DNA of 15,448 nucleotides from Alphaproteobacteria bacterium (GCA_009920595.1 RFZR01000021.1:1-15448); one strand, 5' to 3'. Counted from the first letter of the stretch, positions 1 to 6,766 are shown. Numbers and translations: made by a program. Notes: generated by a model not told the origin, from the sequence alone.

Positions 1-248
1 GACAACACGCGTTCGATGGAGACATCCAACGCTTGTGAGAGACGCCAGATTGTCGCAAGCGTCGGATTGGTCTCATTGCGCTCGATTTGGCTGATGATCG
101 ATTTTGCAACACCTGATTGCTCGGCAAGTTCCGACAAAGACAGGTGATAGGCTTTTCTTAATCGCTGAATGGTCTTGCCGAGCTGGCCGGAAAGGGCCTG
201 AGCGCCACTATCGAGAACCCGAGCCCGGTCTTTTCCTTCAATGCCCAT
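1..248 (-). CDS. XRE-family helix-turn-helix regulator (partial, N-terminal part)
   Basis: The reverse strand from the ATG at 248 encodes 82 residues and then leaves the window, so only the N-terminus is seen. After about 25 leading residues comes a classic HTH_3 (Cro/C1-type) domain: an RLRKAYHLSLSELAEQSGV stretch, then KSIISQIERNETNPTLATIWRLSQALDV. The recognition helix carries the usual SxISQIERN pattern. Many regulators with this N-terminus have a C-terminal cupin sensor domain, but that part is not visible, so the effector is unknown. The gene lies 82 nt downstream of an MFS transporter on the same strand. It could control the transporter and thiD, or itself. The spacer in front holds GAAC/GTTC half-sites that could be its operator. 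DNA binding is near certain; the target is inference. Confidence 0.9.
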   Translation of the reverse strand, partial: MGIEGKDRARVLDSGAQALSGQLGKTIQRLRKAYHLSLSELAEQSGVAKSIISQIERNETNPTLATIWRLSQALDVSIERVL

Positions 249-270
249 AAAGCGCTCCGATCACAGCCGT

Positions 271-294
271 TTTGTTCGACGAACGAATTTGTTC
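271..294. promoter_or_regulatory. Repeated GTTC/GAAC half-sites upstream of the XRE gene
   Basis: TTTGTTC occurs at 271-277 and again at 288-294, a direct repeat with 17 bp start to start. Overlapping it, GTTCG-A-CGAAC (274-284) is a perfect 5-bp dyad, and GAAC-N6-GTTC (281-294) is a second one. The cluster lies 23-46 nt upstream of the regulator's ATG. That is a sensible place for an autoregulatory operator. Binding is inferred from arrangement only. Confidence 0.35.
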
Positions 295-330
295 AGAATA
301 AAGGATTTTTGGTTGAATGAAAAGGCTCGA

Positions 331-1563
331 TCAGCGCGAGGCACGAACGGTGCGATCAAGAGCATAAGTGGCTGAAAGGGCGAGAATCGCTATGGCCACG
401 CAGCAAATAAGCGCCACTACGGGGCCTTTCGCATCAATCACAATCGCGATCGTGGCAGGTGCGAAGGCTTTCGCGAGGAGTGCAGGCGCGGAGAGAAACC
501 CTAAACGACGCCCATAACCTTCGGCACCAAAAAGTTCATAGGGCATGACACCGCGTGCGATGGTCGATAGGCCCGCAGAAGCTCCATAAACCAAGCCGAA
601 AATGAAAGCTGTCACCAGTGTGGGAGGCAGGATCAAGGGAATGGTGAGCGCTACAGGAAACAATCCCATTGTGATCAACCCCAAACCCATCACCGACAAC
701 GCGCGTCCAAACATCAATTCGATCAAACGCGCCGCGACCTGTGAAGGGCCAATCAAAGCGCCGGCGAGCATCGCTGCGCCTGCACTCATTCCCAAAGTTT
801 CAAAGAGTGAGAGCACATGGATCGACATTGCATTCAAAACGAAACCTTGCGCCGCAAAGATCAGCGCAAACAAAATCATCGCTTTGAGTAGATTATCTTT
901 TGAAACCTGCGCCACGCCGGTCATCACGGGTAAATCTGTTTCGTCGTCGCGGAGGTCATTGTCCGTTATTGATGTAAGAAGCGGGTAAGGCTTGCGTAAA
1001 GCAAAAACAATTAAAGGGCCGCTCACACAAATCATCACAGCTGCGTCAATGAAACAAATGCCACGCCAATCTGTATAGGACAGCAATGATGATGTGATCG
1101 GCCACGTGAATGTTGAAGAAAATCCAGCAACCAATGTGAGGCCGGAAATGGCTCGTCGCGTTGTGGGGCCGGCAAGATGTGTGAGACTTGCAAAAGAACT
1201 ATCATAAAGGCACGCCGACATGCCAAGGCCCATGACACCCCATGCAAGAAGATACATATAAGTCTGATGCGCAAGACTGAGGATAATCATTCCGCTCGCC
1301 GATATCAGCGTGCCAACAAGCATCACGGGAAGCCCCCCATGACGATCCACAAATCGTCCTGAGAGCGGCCCAAACACGCCCATCAAGAGCGTTGCAATAG
1401 CAAAGCCTGAATAAACAAAACCTTCAGACCAGTCGGTCTCAGCAATAATTTTTGGTCCAATTAAAGCGAGCGTATAATAGAGCGCGCCCCAATTGATGAT
1501 TTGTGCGACTCCAAGCGCGGTAATGCGCGGCCCCAATCCATGAAAAGAAAAAATAGCCCTCAT
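331..1563 (-). CDS. MFS transporter, thiD-coupled, substrate unknown
   Basis: A 410-residue, strongly hydrophobic protein with the usual length and roughly 12 predicted membrane segments of a major facilitator superfamily permease. The loop after the second segment reads GPLSGRFVDRHGG, a good match to the MFS signature GxxxDRxGxR/K between TM2 and TM3. A central polar loop of about 35 residues (near 192-228) separates the two six-helix halves. The ATG overlaps the thiD stop codon in an ATGA arrangement (1560-1563), so the two are very probably translationally coupled. That pairing suggests uptake of a thiamin precursor such as hydroxymethylpyrimidine, or export of a related compound. The sequence itself does not show the substrate. 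MFS membership is confident; the thiamin link is inference from the operon. Confidence 0.88.
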   Translation of the reverse strand: MRAIFSFHGLGPRITALGVAQIINWGALYYTLALIGPKIIAETDWSEGFVYSGFAIATLLMGVFGPLSGRFVDRHGGLPVMLVGTLISASGMIILSLAHQTYMYLLAWGVMGLGMSACLYDSSFASLTHLAGPTTRRAISGLTLVAGFSSTFTWPITSSLLSYTDWRGICFIDAAVMICVSGPLIVFALRKPYPLLTSITDNDLRDDETDLPVMTGVAQVSKDNLLKAMILFALIFAAQGFVLNAMSIHVLSLFETLGMSAGAAMLAGALIGPSQVAARLIELMFGRALSVMGLGLITMGLFPVALTIPLILPPTLVTAFIFGLVYGASAGLSTIARGVMPYELFGAEGYGRRLGFLSAPALLAKAFAPATIAIVIDAKGPVVALICCVAIAILALSATYALDRTVRASR

Positions 1564-2360
1564 TTCCAGAAGGCGTGGAAATGATGAACAGGGCCAGATC
1601 CGTGACCTACATGAAGTGTCGTTGAGGCTTCAAGCGCAGCGGTCACATAAGACTTTGCCGTAGCAACTGCGTCAGGGAGTGTCATGCCTTTGGCAAGACC
1701 CGCTGCAATCGCAGCTGATAAAGTACACCCGGTGCCATGAGTGTTTTTTGTATTTATCCGACGTGCCGCGTAACGCTTTGTTTCTGAGGGTGTGATCAAA
1801 AGATCAACGCTTTCATCACTCGTTCCGTGACCGCCTTTCATCAACACCGCTTGCGCGCCTAGTTTTAGGAGCGCCTCGCCTTGATTTTGCATTTCGGCTT
1901 CATTGGTAGCGGGTGCGCGATCAAGCAAAGTTGCTGCTTCGGCGAGATTGGGCGTAATCACGGTGACACGGGGAAAAAGTTCATCGACAATCGCCATGCT
2001 TGCATCTTCACGGATCAAACGATCACCGCTTGTTGCGACCATCACAGGGTCAAGCACAATGAAGGGCGGCTTCCATTTCTGAAGCCCAATGGCCACAGCC
2101 AATATGATATCGGTGCGGCTGAGCATTCCGATTTTTACCGCATTCACAGTTAGATCGGAAAAAACAGCGTCAATCTCGGCCGTCACGAAATCGGCCGGCG
2201 CATCGTGGATGGCGCTGACACCCTTTGTGTTTTGAGCGGTCAAAGCCGTAATCACGCTCGCGCCATAAACACCCAATGCCGAAAAGGTTTTTAAATCTGC
2301 CTGGATTCCGGCCCCGCCGCCGGAGTCAGATCCCGCAATGGTGAGCGCTATCGAGGTCAT
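1560..2360 (-). CDS. thiD: Hydroxymethylpyrimidine/phosphomethylpyrimidine kinase ThiD
   Basis: A 266-residue ribokinase-fold kinase, the normal length for ThiD. It phosphorylates 4-amino-5-hydroxymethyl-2-methylpyrimidine to the mono- and then diphosphate in cytosolic thiamin synthesis and salvage. The N-terminal motif [18 protein letters not shown] (9-26) forms part of the pyrimidine site. [14 protein letters not shown] (102-115) and ITPNLAEA (135-142) are typical. [16 protein letters not shown] (206-221) is the anion-hole/catalytic motif, with Cys212. The gene is first of a unit with the MFS transporter, which starts inside its stop codon. An AGAGGA Shine-Dalgarno sequence lies 8 nt before the ATG and falls inside the 3' arm of a 9-bp inverted repeat, so translation may be controlled by leader folding. 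No thiC, thiE or thiG is in the window. Confidence 0.97.
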   Translation of the reverse strand: MTSIALTIAGSDSGGGAGIQADLKTFSALGVYGASVITALTAQNTKGVSAIHDAPADFVTAEIDAVFSDLTVNAVKIGMLSRTDIILAVAIGLQKWKPPFIVLDPVMVATSGDRLIREDASMAIVDELFPRVTVITPNLAEAATLLDRAPATNEAEMQNQGEALLKLGAQAVLMKGGHGTSDESVDLLITPSETKRYAARRINTKNTHGTGCTLSAAIAAGLAKGMTLPDAVATAKSYVTAALEASTTLHVGHGSGPVHHFHAFWK

Positions 2361-2368
2361 AGACGCAG

Positions 2369-2429
2369 TCCTCTAACCGGAAATGGTTGGGCGAGGCTGA
2401 ACGCCTCGCATAAAACACGCGTTAGAGGA
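2369..2429 (-). promoter_or_regulatory. Structured thiD leader with SD-covering stem
   Basis: On the transcribed (minus) strand the 61 nt before thiD contain a 9-bp perfect inverted repeat, TCCTCTAAC (2429-2421) and GTTAGAGGA (2377-2369), separated by 43 nt. Nested inside is a second perfect hairpin, GCGAGGC-GTTCA-GCCTCGC (2409-2391). The 3' arm of the outer stem contains the AGAGGA Shine-Dalgarno sequence, 8 nt from the ATG. Closing the stem would therefore block initiation. The TPP-riboswitch (THI-box) core elements CTGAGA and ACCTGAT..GGATAAT are not present in order on this strand. This may be a different regulatory RNA, a protein-binding site, or chance. Confidence 0.5.
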
Positions 2430-2492
2430 TAATTGGCTTAGCTGCAACCTGCCGCGAAGGGTTGAAAGTGAGACCGCTCCGGAGACCTTTCC

Positions 2493-3200
2493 TCAGTCTC
2501 CCTTGTCGAGCGCGGCAACCTGCTCACGTAATTTGTTCAAAGATGCGATGCTGAGAGCTGTACTAAAATTTTCCGGTTCTGTCCGTCCGTTTGAGGGGTC
2601 GAGGCTTTCTAAACGGTCTCGAAGGTAAGCGATGATTTTTGCCAAGGCCGCAACTTGACGGGAGAGCTGGTTCTGCTGCGCTGTCAAAATGATGATTTGT
2701 TGAGTTGCCTGCCCAAGATTGATTGCCGCATCTGCAGGTAGGTCAATAAGATTCAATTCATCTACTCGATCACGAATTGTATCTGCTAATCGGGCGAGCG
2801 TGAAGGAATTCGACGCCATCTGATGAGCTAGGCTCTCGACAGGACCCTGGTCACTATTTTCAGTGTAACCGATGGCGTTGATCAATGTATCAAGCTCATG
2901 GGCCAGCCTCTGGGGAGATTGATAACCTTCAGTTGTATTATTTATATATTGCAACTCTCTTCCGATTGCTTTTTCGAGTTTTGTAAGTGAGGTCAGCAAA
3001 GAGGTTGTTTCCGAGCGTCTATTTCTCGCGGCATATTCAGCCAGGAACCATCGCCCGCGTTCCGTCTCAAGAACCGCTTGTTCGATGGCCTCGAAGTCTT
3101 CGGCCTCGAAATCAAGCGCGCTCTGCTTGTGATCTGTCATTTTTGTGCTCAAACGATGAATTAAATCAGCTATTGAAAGGGGTACGCTTGATTTAATCAT
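2493..3200 (-). CDS. Helical protein of unknown function
   Basis: I do not recognise a named family. The 235-residue product has no signal peptide or membrane segment and is probably cytosolic. Residues 36-61 (FEAIEQAVLETERGRWFLAEYAARNR) form a compact motif that I associate, from memory, with uncharacterised alphaproteobacterial proteins, some loosely compared to CheZ. The rest is rich in Leu, Gln, Ala and Ile, with heptad-like spacing around 165-200 and 215-233, suggesting long helices or coiled coil. An internal ATG (Met21, at 3140) is an alternative start and neither start has a strong Shine-Dalgarno. It lies 58 nt downstream of the secreted cysteine peptidase on the same strand, so cotranscription is likely. 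A CheZ-like or scaffold role is only a guess. Confidence 0.7.
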   Translation of the reverse strand: MIKSSVPLSIADLIHRLSTKMTDHKQSALDFEAEDFEAIEQAVLETERGRWFLAEYAARNRRSETTSLLTSLTKLEKAIGRELQYINNTTEGYQSPQRLAHELDTLINAIGYTENSDQGPVESLAHQMASNSFTLARLADTIRDRVDELNLIDLPADAAINLGQATQQIIILTAQQNQLSRQVAALAKIIAYLRDRLESLDPSNGRTEPENFSTALSIASLNKLREQVAALDKGD

Positions 3201-3258
3201 CGCTTGGTCAACGCTTCGTTACCGTAAGGGAATTATTTTGAGATTTTCTCGTTACCGC

Positions 3259-3909
3259 TTATTCAAACGGTGATTTTTTCTCGCGTGCTGCGACTAGAAC
3301 TTCGCCGATACCATTGCTCAAGCGTGTCCATTCGTTCGGATCGGCTTGGCTCTGACGTTGAACAAATCGATAGCCTGAATTCTCCCAGGACAAGATTTCG
3401 TTGATTTGGTTATCAAGAACATAATCGCCGCGGTCACTTGCGAGCGTAAGAACGGCGTGCCCCTCACCCTTTCGATTAATCACAACGGTCATTAAAAGTG
3501 CAGAGGCGGGGATACCTGCGCGGATCAAAAGGCCTCTTTTCAAGAGGGCATAATCTTCGCAATCGCCTTTTCCATCGGACGGGTAATCCCAGCTTTCCGG
3601 CTTGTTCCAATGGTCCATGTCAGAGATGGCTTCGATGTTTTTATTTACATTAGAATTTGTCTCGATGATGGTTTTCCATTTTTCGGGCGTTAAACTGAAT
3701 GGCTCGATTTCAGAAACCTTCTTTGCAGCACAATCGACGGGATTTTTTCGACAGAAGTCACGCCATCCCCAGGGAGCGGGTAATTCTCCAAGGGTGAGGG
3801 CGGCCGTCGTTATGGGCGGCAATTTGTTCTCCCCCGCTTGCGCCTTTGTTAACGGGTCCACGACAAACAAACAAAAAAGGATGAGCAGAAGTGGTAGCGA
3901 AATTTTCAT
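3259..3909 (-). CDS. Secreted transglutaminase-like cysteine peptidase (BTLCP, peptidase C93)
   Basis: A 216-residue protein with a Sec signal peptide (residues 1-25, hydrophobic core LPLLLILFCLFVV, likely cleavage after AQA), hence periplasmic or secreted. The mature part matches bacterial transglutaminase-like cysteine proteinases. GDCEDYALLKRGLL (116-129) carries the nucleophile Cys117, GHAVLT (150-155) gives His151, and YVLDNQ (163-168) gives Asp166, so the triad is complete. WGWRDFCRKNPVDC (47-60) is the conserved two-cysteine N-terminal element of the family. LapG, which cleaves the adhesin LapA, belongs to this family, but no LapD-type receptor or large adhesin is in the window, so the target is unknown. 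The gene is divergent from a rhomboid protease and precedes a helical protein on the same strand. Confidence 0.92.
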   Translation of the reverse strand: MKISLPLLLILFCLFVVDPLTKAQAGENKLPPITTAALTLGELPAPWGWRDFCRKNPVDCAAKKVSEIEPFSLTPEKWKTIIETNSNVNKNIEAISDMDHWNKPESWDYPSDGKGDCEDYALLKRGLLIRAGIPASALLMTVVINRKGEGHAVLTLASDRGDYVLDNQINEILSWENSGYRFVQRQSQADPNEWTRLSNGIGEVLVAAREKKSPFE

Positions 3910-3944
3910 GGCGCTGCCTTCGGACCGGTTCGAATAATCTTCAA

Positions 3945-3965
3945 GGCTAAGTCGCGGACTTAGCC
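3945..3965. promoter_or_regulatory. Perfect 9-bp inverted repeat in a divergent promoter
   Basis: GGCTAAGTC and GACTTAGCC flank a 3-nt GCG centre. The repeat lies 36-56 nt upstream of the cysteine peptidase ATG and about 190 nt from the rhomboid start. It is upstream of both genes and has no T-tract, so it is not a terminator. An operator or a hairpin in the peptidase 5' leader is plausible. Confidence 0.45.
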
Positions 3966-3986
3966 GTAAGTTTCAGCTATTGGGGT

Positions 3987-4000
3987 TTGTCCTAGGGCAA
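3987..4000. promoter_or_regulatory. Near-palindrome centred on CCTAGG
   Basis: TTGTCCTAGGGCAA is a palindrome except for one mismatched pair, TTG(T/C)CCTAGG(G/A)CAA. It lies 22 nt beyond the 9-bp inverted repeat in the same divergent spacer. CTAG is generally uncommon in proteobacterial DNA. It could be a second operator. There is no experimental or comparative support here. Confidence 0.3.
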
Positions 4001-4152
4001 AAAACCTGCGTTATTCTCAAAGCAAACGCTGTAATTTTAACTCAATCTGAGGCTTTCTCTTGCAATTCCCTGGCTGATCAGCTTTCTGATTTATGAAGCT
4101 GCGGTGCTGCTCGTTTTTGATGATGCCGCGTAAAACGTGTATGGGGGTTGTG

Positions 4153-4959
4153 ATGCGGCGGGAACCGATTTTCAATTTGCCCCCGCTTATCCCCATTTTG
4201 ATCGGTCTTTTCGCCCTTATTGAAATCGCAATTGGATTTGCGGGCGCGGATATGGCGAGCGATCTTTATCTGACCTTTGGTTTTATTCCCGGTGATCTGA
4301 GTGAAAGATTTGGTTCGGATGTATTTCGCGCGCTTGAAGAAGCCAGTCGTTTAAAACCTGATGCAGACGATCTGTTGGGGCTTGCCGAAATTGCTTCTTA
4401 TCTGCGTCAGCATCCGAGTGCGCTTCCTTTTTCTTTGATTTCATATTCTTTCCTTCATGCGGGTTGGCCCCATCTCATTATCAATTCGGTTTGGTTGATG
4501 GCCTTTGGCAGTGTGGTCGCGCGACGCATCGGTTCAGTGAGATTTCTCACTCTTTTTGCATTATCAGCAATAGGTGCAGCGCTTTTGCATTTCGTTACTC
4601 ATACGAATGATGTGATGCCTGTGATCGGCGCTTCCGGTGCGGTCGCCGGCATCATGGCCGCAGCGATCCGCTTTGTGTTCCAACCCGGTGAATCTCTGTC
4701 TGGATTTTCATTGGATGCGAGCGGCAGTTATCGTGCGCCGTCCTTGCCTTTGCTCAAGACCTTTCAAGATCGCCGCACTTTGCGTTTCATCTTATTGTGG
4801 TTAGCGATCAATCTTTTGACAGGACTCGCGGGTATTCCGCTTGGACTCGGTGAAGGGTCCATCGCATGGGAAGCGCATCTCGGCGGCTTCTTCACAGGTC
4901 TCGTTGTTTTTTCGTGGATTGATCTTCCGATTAAAGATGATCCTGCAAGTCTCGTCTAA
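4153..4959 (+). CDS. Rhomboid-family intramembrane serine protease
   Basis: A multi-pass membrane protein with the rhomboid active site. Numbering from the ATG at 4153 (268 residues): SFLHAGWPHLIINSVWLMAFG (99-119) is the HxxxxHxxxN oxyanion element with Asn111; GASGAVAGIMAA (159-170) is GxSG with nucleophile Ser161; AHLGGFFTGL (241-250) gives the partner His242. All catalytic residues are present, so it should be active. The substrate is unknown. A soluble insert of about 50 residues sits between the first two membrane segments (near 35-85), and another polar loop near 176-210. In-frame starts at 4093 and 4141 exist, but only the ATG at 4153 has a G-rich Shine-Dalgarno-like GGGGG close by. 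It converges on hisI with a 12-nt gap. Confidence 0.92.
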   Translation: MRREPIFNLPPLIPILIGLFALIEIAIGFAGADMASDLYLTFGFIPGDLSERFGSDVFRALEEASRLKPDADDLLGLAEIASYLRQHPSALPFSLISYSFLHAGWPHLIINSVWLMAFGSVVARRIGSVRFLTLFALSAIGAALLHFVTHTNDVMPVIGASGAVAGIMAAAIRFVFQPGESLSGFSLDASGSYRAPSLPLLKTFQDRRTLRFILLWLAINLLTGLAGIPLGLGEGSIAWEAHLGGFFTGLVVFSWIDLPIKDDPASLV

Positions 4960-4971
4960 ATCAAAAAGGCA

Positions 4972-5376
4972 TTAGACTCGCGTCAATGTGATGCGTTGAT
5001 CAGAATCAAAGCCTTCAATGCGGCGATAGAAGCAGCTTCTCTGCCCTGTATGACAACATCCACCATCACCAGCCACGTCAACGAACAACAAAAGAGCATC
5101 TTGATCACAATCAATATGAATGTCGCGAATTTTTTGTAGTTGTCCTGATGTTTCACCTTTGCGCCACAAAGCCGAACGCGAGCGCGAATAATACCAGGCT
5201 TCTTTTGTTTCAATCGTTTTAAGAAGCGCCTCGTCATTCATATGCGCAACCATAAGCACTTTGCCGGAGGTCGCATCAATCGTCACAGCGGTCAGTAATC
5301 CATCCGCACCGAATTTCGGCATCAAGAGAGAACCATTTTCAACCTCATCGGTTGAGCCGCGTTGGGAAAGGATCAT
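4972..5376 (-). CDS. hisI: Phosphoribosyl-AMP cyclohydrolase HisI
   Basis: This 134-residue cytosolic enzyme opens the adenine ring of phosphoribosyl-AMP, the third step of histidine synthesis. WYYSRSRSALWRKGETSG (61-78) is the substrate-binding signature. DCDQDALL (89-96) supplies the metal-binding aspartates, and GGCCHTGQRSCFYR (105-118) supplies zinc cysteines (Cys108, Cys115 and, by family rule, Cys90). It is the stand-alone form with no fused HisE. A GTG nine codons upstream (5403) would also be in frame. I prefer the ATG at 5376 because GGGA precedes it by 8 nt, while the GTG has no Shine-Dalgarno. It follows folE on the same strand but with an intrinsic terminator between them, leaving only about 46 nt for its own promoter. 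Confidence 0.96.
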   Translation of the reverse strand: MILSQRGSTDEVENGSLLMPKFGADGLLTAVTIDATSGKVLMVAHMNDEALLKTIETKEAWYYSRSRSALWRKGETSGQLQKIRDIHIDCDQDALLLFVDVAGDGGCCHTGQRSCFYRRIEGFDSDQRITLTRV

Positions 5377-5411
5377 GCTGTCGGTCCCGTTCAAGAGGAT
5401 CACTCTGACAA

Positions 5412-5446
5412 TAGGGCAAAATAAAACCCCGCTCTCGCGGGGTTTT
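5412..5446 (-). terminator. Intrinsic terminator after folE
   Basis: A perfect 10-bp stem, AAAACCCCGC/GCGGGGTTTT (5423-5432 and 5437-5446), with a GAGA tetraloop on the minus strand, is followed by TTTTATTTT in the folE direction. GC-rich stem plus U-tract is textbook rho-independent. It sits 40 nt downstream of the folE stop and about 46 nt upstream of the hisI ATG. The plus-strand side has no comparable T-tract. Confidence 0.9.
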
Positions 5447-5486
5447 ACTCAGTGGCTTCCTGGCTGGGAAGGGAATTCTTGAGGTC

Positions 5487-6131
5487 TTATCGGGCACGGA
5501 ACCCTTGGAGCATGGACATGAAGCGCGCTTGCTCTGTGGGATCGTCACGGAAAATACCGGTGAAGCGCGTGGTGATGGTCGAGGCACCCTGTTTTTGAAC
5601 GCCACGCATCGACATGCACATATGTTCGGCATCGACGAGAACAGCAACACCGCGCGGGTTCAAAGCGTCTTCAATCGCTTCAACGATCTGCGCGGTCATC
5701 GTTTCTTGTGTTTGCAGACGCTTTGAAAACACATCAACGACGCGGGCGAGTTTCGAAAGGCCGACAACGCCTTCAGAAGGATAATAGGCGACATGGGCGG
5801 CGCCAACGAAAGGCACCATGTGATGCTCGCAATGCGACGAGAAGGGAATATCGCGGACGAGAACCATATCGTCATAGCCCGCGACTTCTTCAAAGACCTT
5901 GTTCAGAACGGCTTGGCCATCCTGCGCATAGCCTTCGAAAAATTCTTCATAGGCTTTGACCACGCGCTTTGGCGTATCAATCAATCCCTCGCGTGAGGGA
6001 TCATCGCCTGCCCATGCGATCAGGGTGCGCACCGCCGCTTCCGCTTCTTCGCGGGAAGGGCGGCGAACCGGTGTTTGTTTGTCCGTAGGCTTAATTGGCC
6101 TGACGTTCAGGGTCTTAACCACGGCGTCCAT
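5487..6131 (-). CDS. folE: GTP cyclohydrolase I FolE (zinc type)
   Basis: A 214-residue enzyme that converts GTP to 7,8-dihydroneopterin triphosphate, the first committed step of folate synthesis. It acts as a cytosolic homodecamer. [11 protein letters not shown] (98-108) contains the zinc ligands Cys101 and His104, and MCMSMRGV (171-178) the third, Cys172, so this is the zinc-dependent type IA rather than the FolE2 type. [19 protein letters not shown] (125-143) is the other family signature. The frame stays open 60 codons further upstream, but the ATG at 6131 has a strong GGAGG five nucleotides away and gives the normal length. The gene is divergent from an Fe-S scaffold gene (172-nt spacer with a dyad element) and ends in a strong terminator. 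Confidence 0.98.
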   Translation of the reverse strand: MDAVVKTLNVRPIKPTDKQTPVRRPSREEAEAAVRTLIAWAGDDPSREGLIDTPKRVVKAYEEFFEGYAQDGQAVLNKVFEEVAGYDDMVLVRDIPFSSHCEHHMVPFVGAAHVAYYPSEGVVGLSKLARVVDVFSKRLQTQETMTAQIVEAIEDALNPRGVAVLVDAEHMCMSMRGVQKQGASTITTRFTGIFRDDPTEQARFMSMLQGFRAR

Positions 6132-6183
6132 GGTGCCTCCGAAAGAGTGAAGTTGAGGGATATACGGCCGTTCTGTCTGATTG

Positions 6184-6210
6184 GACCATGTCATGTCGAT
6201 GACAAAGGTC
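6184..6210. promoter_or_regulatory. Dyad element between folE and the Fe-S scaffold gene
   Basis: TGTCAT-N4-ATGACA (6189-6204) is a perfect 6-bp inverted repeat, flanked by a further GACC (6184-6187) and GGTC (6207-6210) pair, giving about 27 bp of dyad symmetry. It is roughly 55 nt upstream of the folE ATG and 95 nt upstream of the scaffold ATG. It could serve either promoter. The binding protein is unknown, and it does not match an iron- or zinc-box that I can name. Confidence 0.4.
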
Positions 6211-6303
6211 AGCGGCATCGAACGATCTCGCATTTTCCTTTGGACCATCCTATATGGTGGAGCATGTCCAATTCCGCCATATCCCCGTCGGCTTCTGTCT
6301 GAA

Positions 6304-6744
6304 ATGATCAACGAGATCTATAATAAGCGCATTCTTGAGCTTGCCGCCGATATCCCGCGGCAGGGCCGGCTTGCGCATCCGGACGCAAGCGCGACGGTTC
6401 ATTCGAAGTTATGTGGCTCAACTGTCACCGTTGATCTCTGCGTTGAAAAAGGGGCAGTTGTCGATTTTGCGCATGAGGTGAAGGCCTGCGCGCTGGGTCA
6501 GGCGTCGTCCTCGGTCATGGCGCGGCATGTCATCGGCGCCACGTCGGATGAATTGCGCAGGGTGCGCGATCAAATGCGGGCGATGCTTAAGGAAAATGGA
6601 CCGCCACCTTCAGGGGATTGGGCCGATCTCGCGGTCCTCGAACCCGTTCGGGATTATAAAGCACGGCACGCTTCGACGCTTTTAACTTTCGATGCGGTCG
6701 TCAAAGCTTTGGATGAAATTGAAGCTCAAAGGGCCGCCTCTTAG
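6304..6744 (+). CDS. IscU/NifU-N type iron-sulfur cluster scaffold protein
   Basis: A 146-residue cytosolic protein of the IscU/NifU N-terminal fold, on which Fe-S clusters are assembled before transfer. [12 protein letters not shown] (34-45) carries the first cluster cysteine, Cys37, and [17 protein letters not shown] (59-75) the second, Cys62, in the usual CxxGxASSS context. The third classical cysteine is not found: the equivalent C-terminal helix reads [13 protein letters not shown] (115-127), with His122 at about that place. IscU's Asp39 appears replaced by Ser39. From memory, relatives in Hyphomicrobiales share this pattern, so it may be a subfamily trait. The frame is open from 6181, but the ATG at 6304 gives the conserved start [10 protein letters not shown], although it lacks a good Shine-Dalgarno. 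No iscS or sufS is near. Confidence 0.88.
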   Translation: MINEIYNKRILELAADIPRQGRLAHPDASATVHSKLCGSTVTVDLCVEKGAVVDFAHEVKACALGQASSSVMARHVIGATSDELRRVRDQMRAMLKENGPPPSGDWADLAVLEPVRDYKARHASTLLTFDAVVKALDEIEAQRAAS

Positions 6745-6766
6745 ACCATGGCGGCTGATTGGGGCC

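Noticed and set aside
2361..2492. Possible TPP riboswitch: the plus strand has GGATAATTGGC and ACCTGCCGCGAAGGG, resembling THI-box pieces.
   Set aside because: The pieces are on the strand opposite to thiD transcription, in the wrong order, and CTGAGA is missing. No THI box on the transcribed strand.
4073..4082. Palindrome GCTGATCAGC upstream of the rhomboid gene.
   Set aside because: A 10-bp palindrome is expected several times by chance in a window this size.
6181..6303. N-terminal extension of the Fe-S scaffold protein.
   Set aside because: The extra 41 residues match no family start, and homologous proteins begin at the M-x-N-E/D-I-Y-N sequence.
6132..6311. N-terminal extension of folE (60 extra codons) to 6311.
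   Set aside because: It runs through the divergent promoter and the first codons of the scaffold gene, gives an over-long protein, and the ATG at 6131 has a far better Shine-Dalgarno.
6733..6755. GCCGCC/GGCGGC stem at the end of the scaffold gene as a terminator.
   Set aside because: Only 6 bp with an 11-nt loop, and no T-tract follows.
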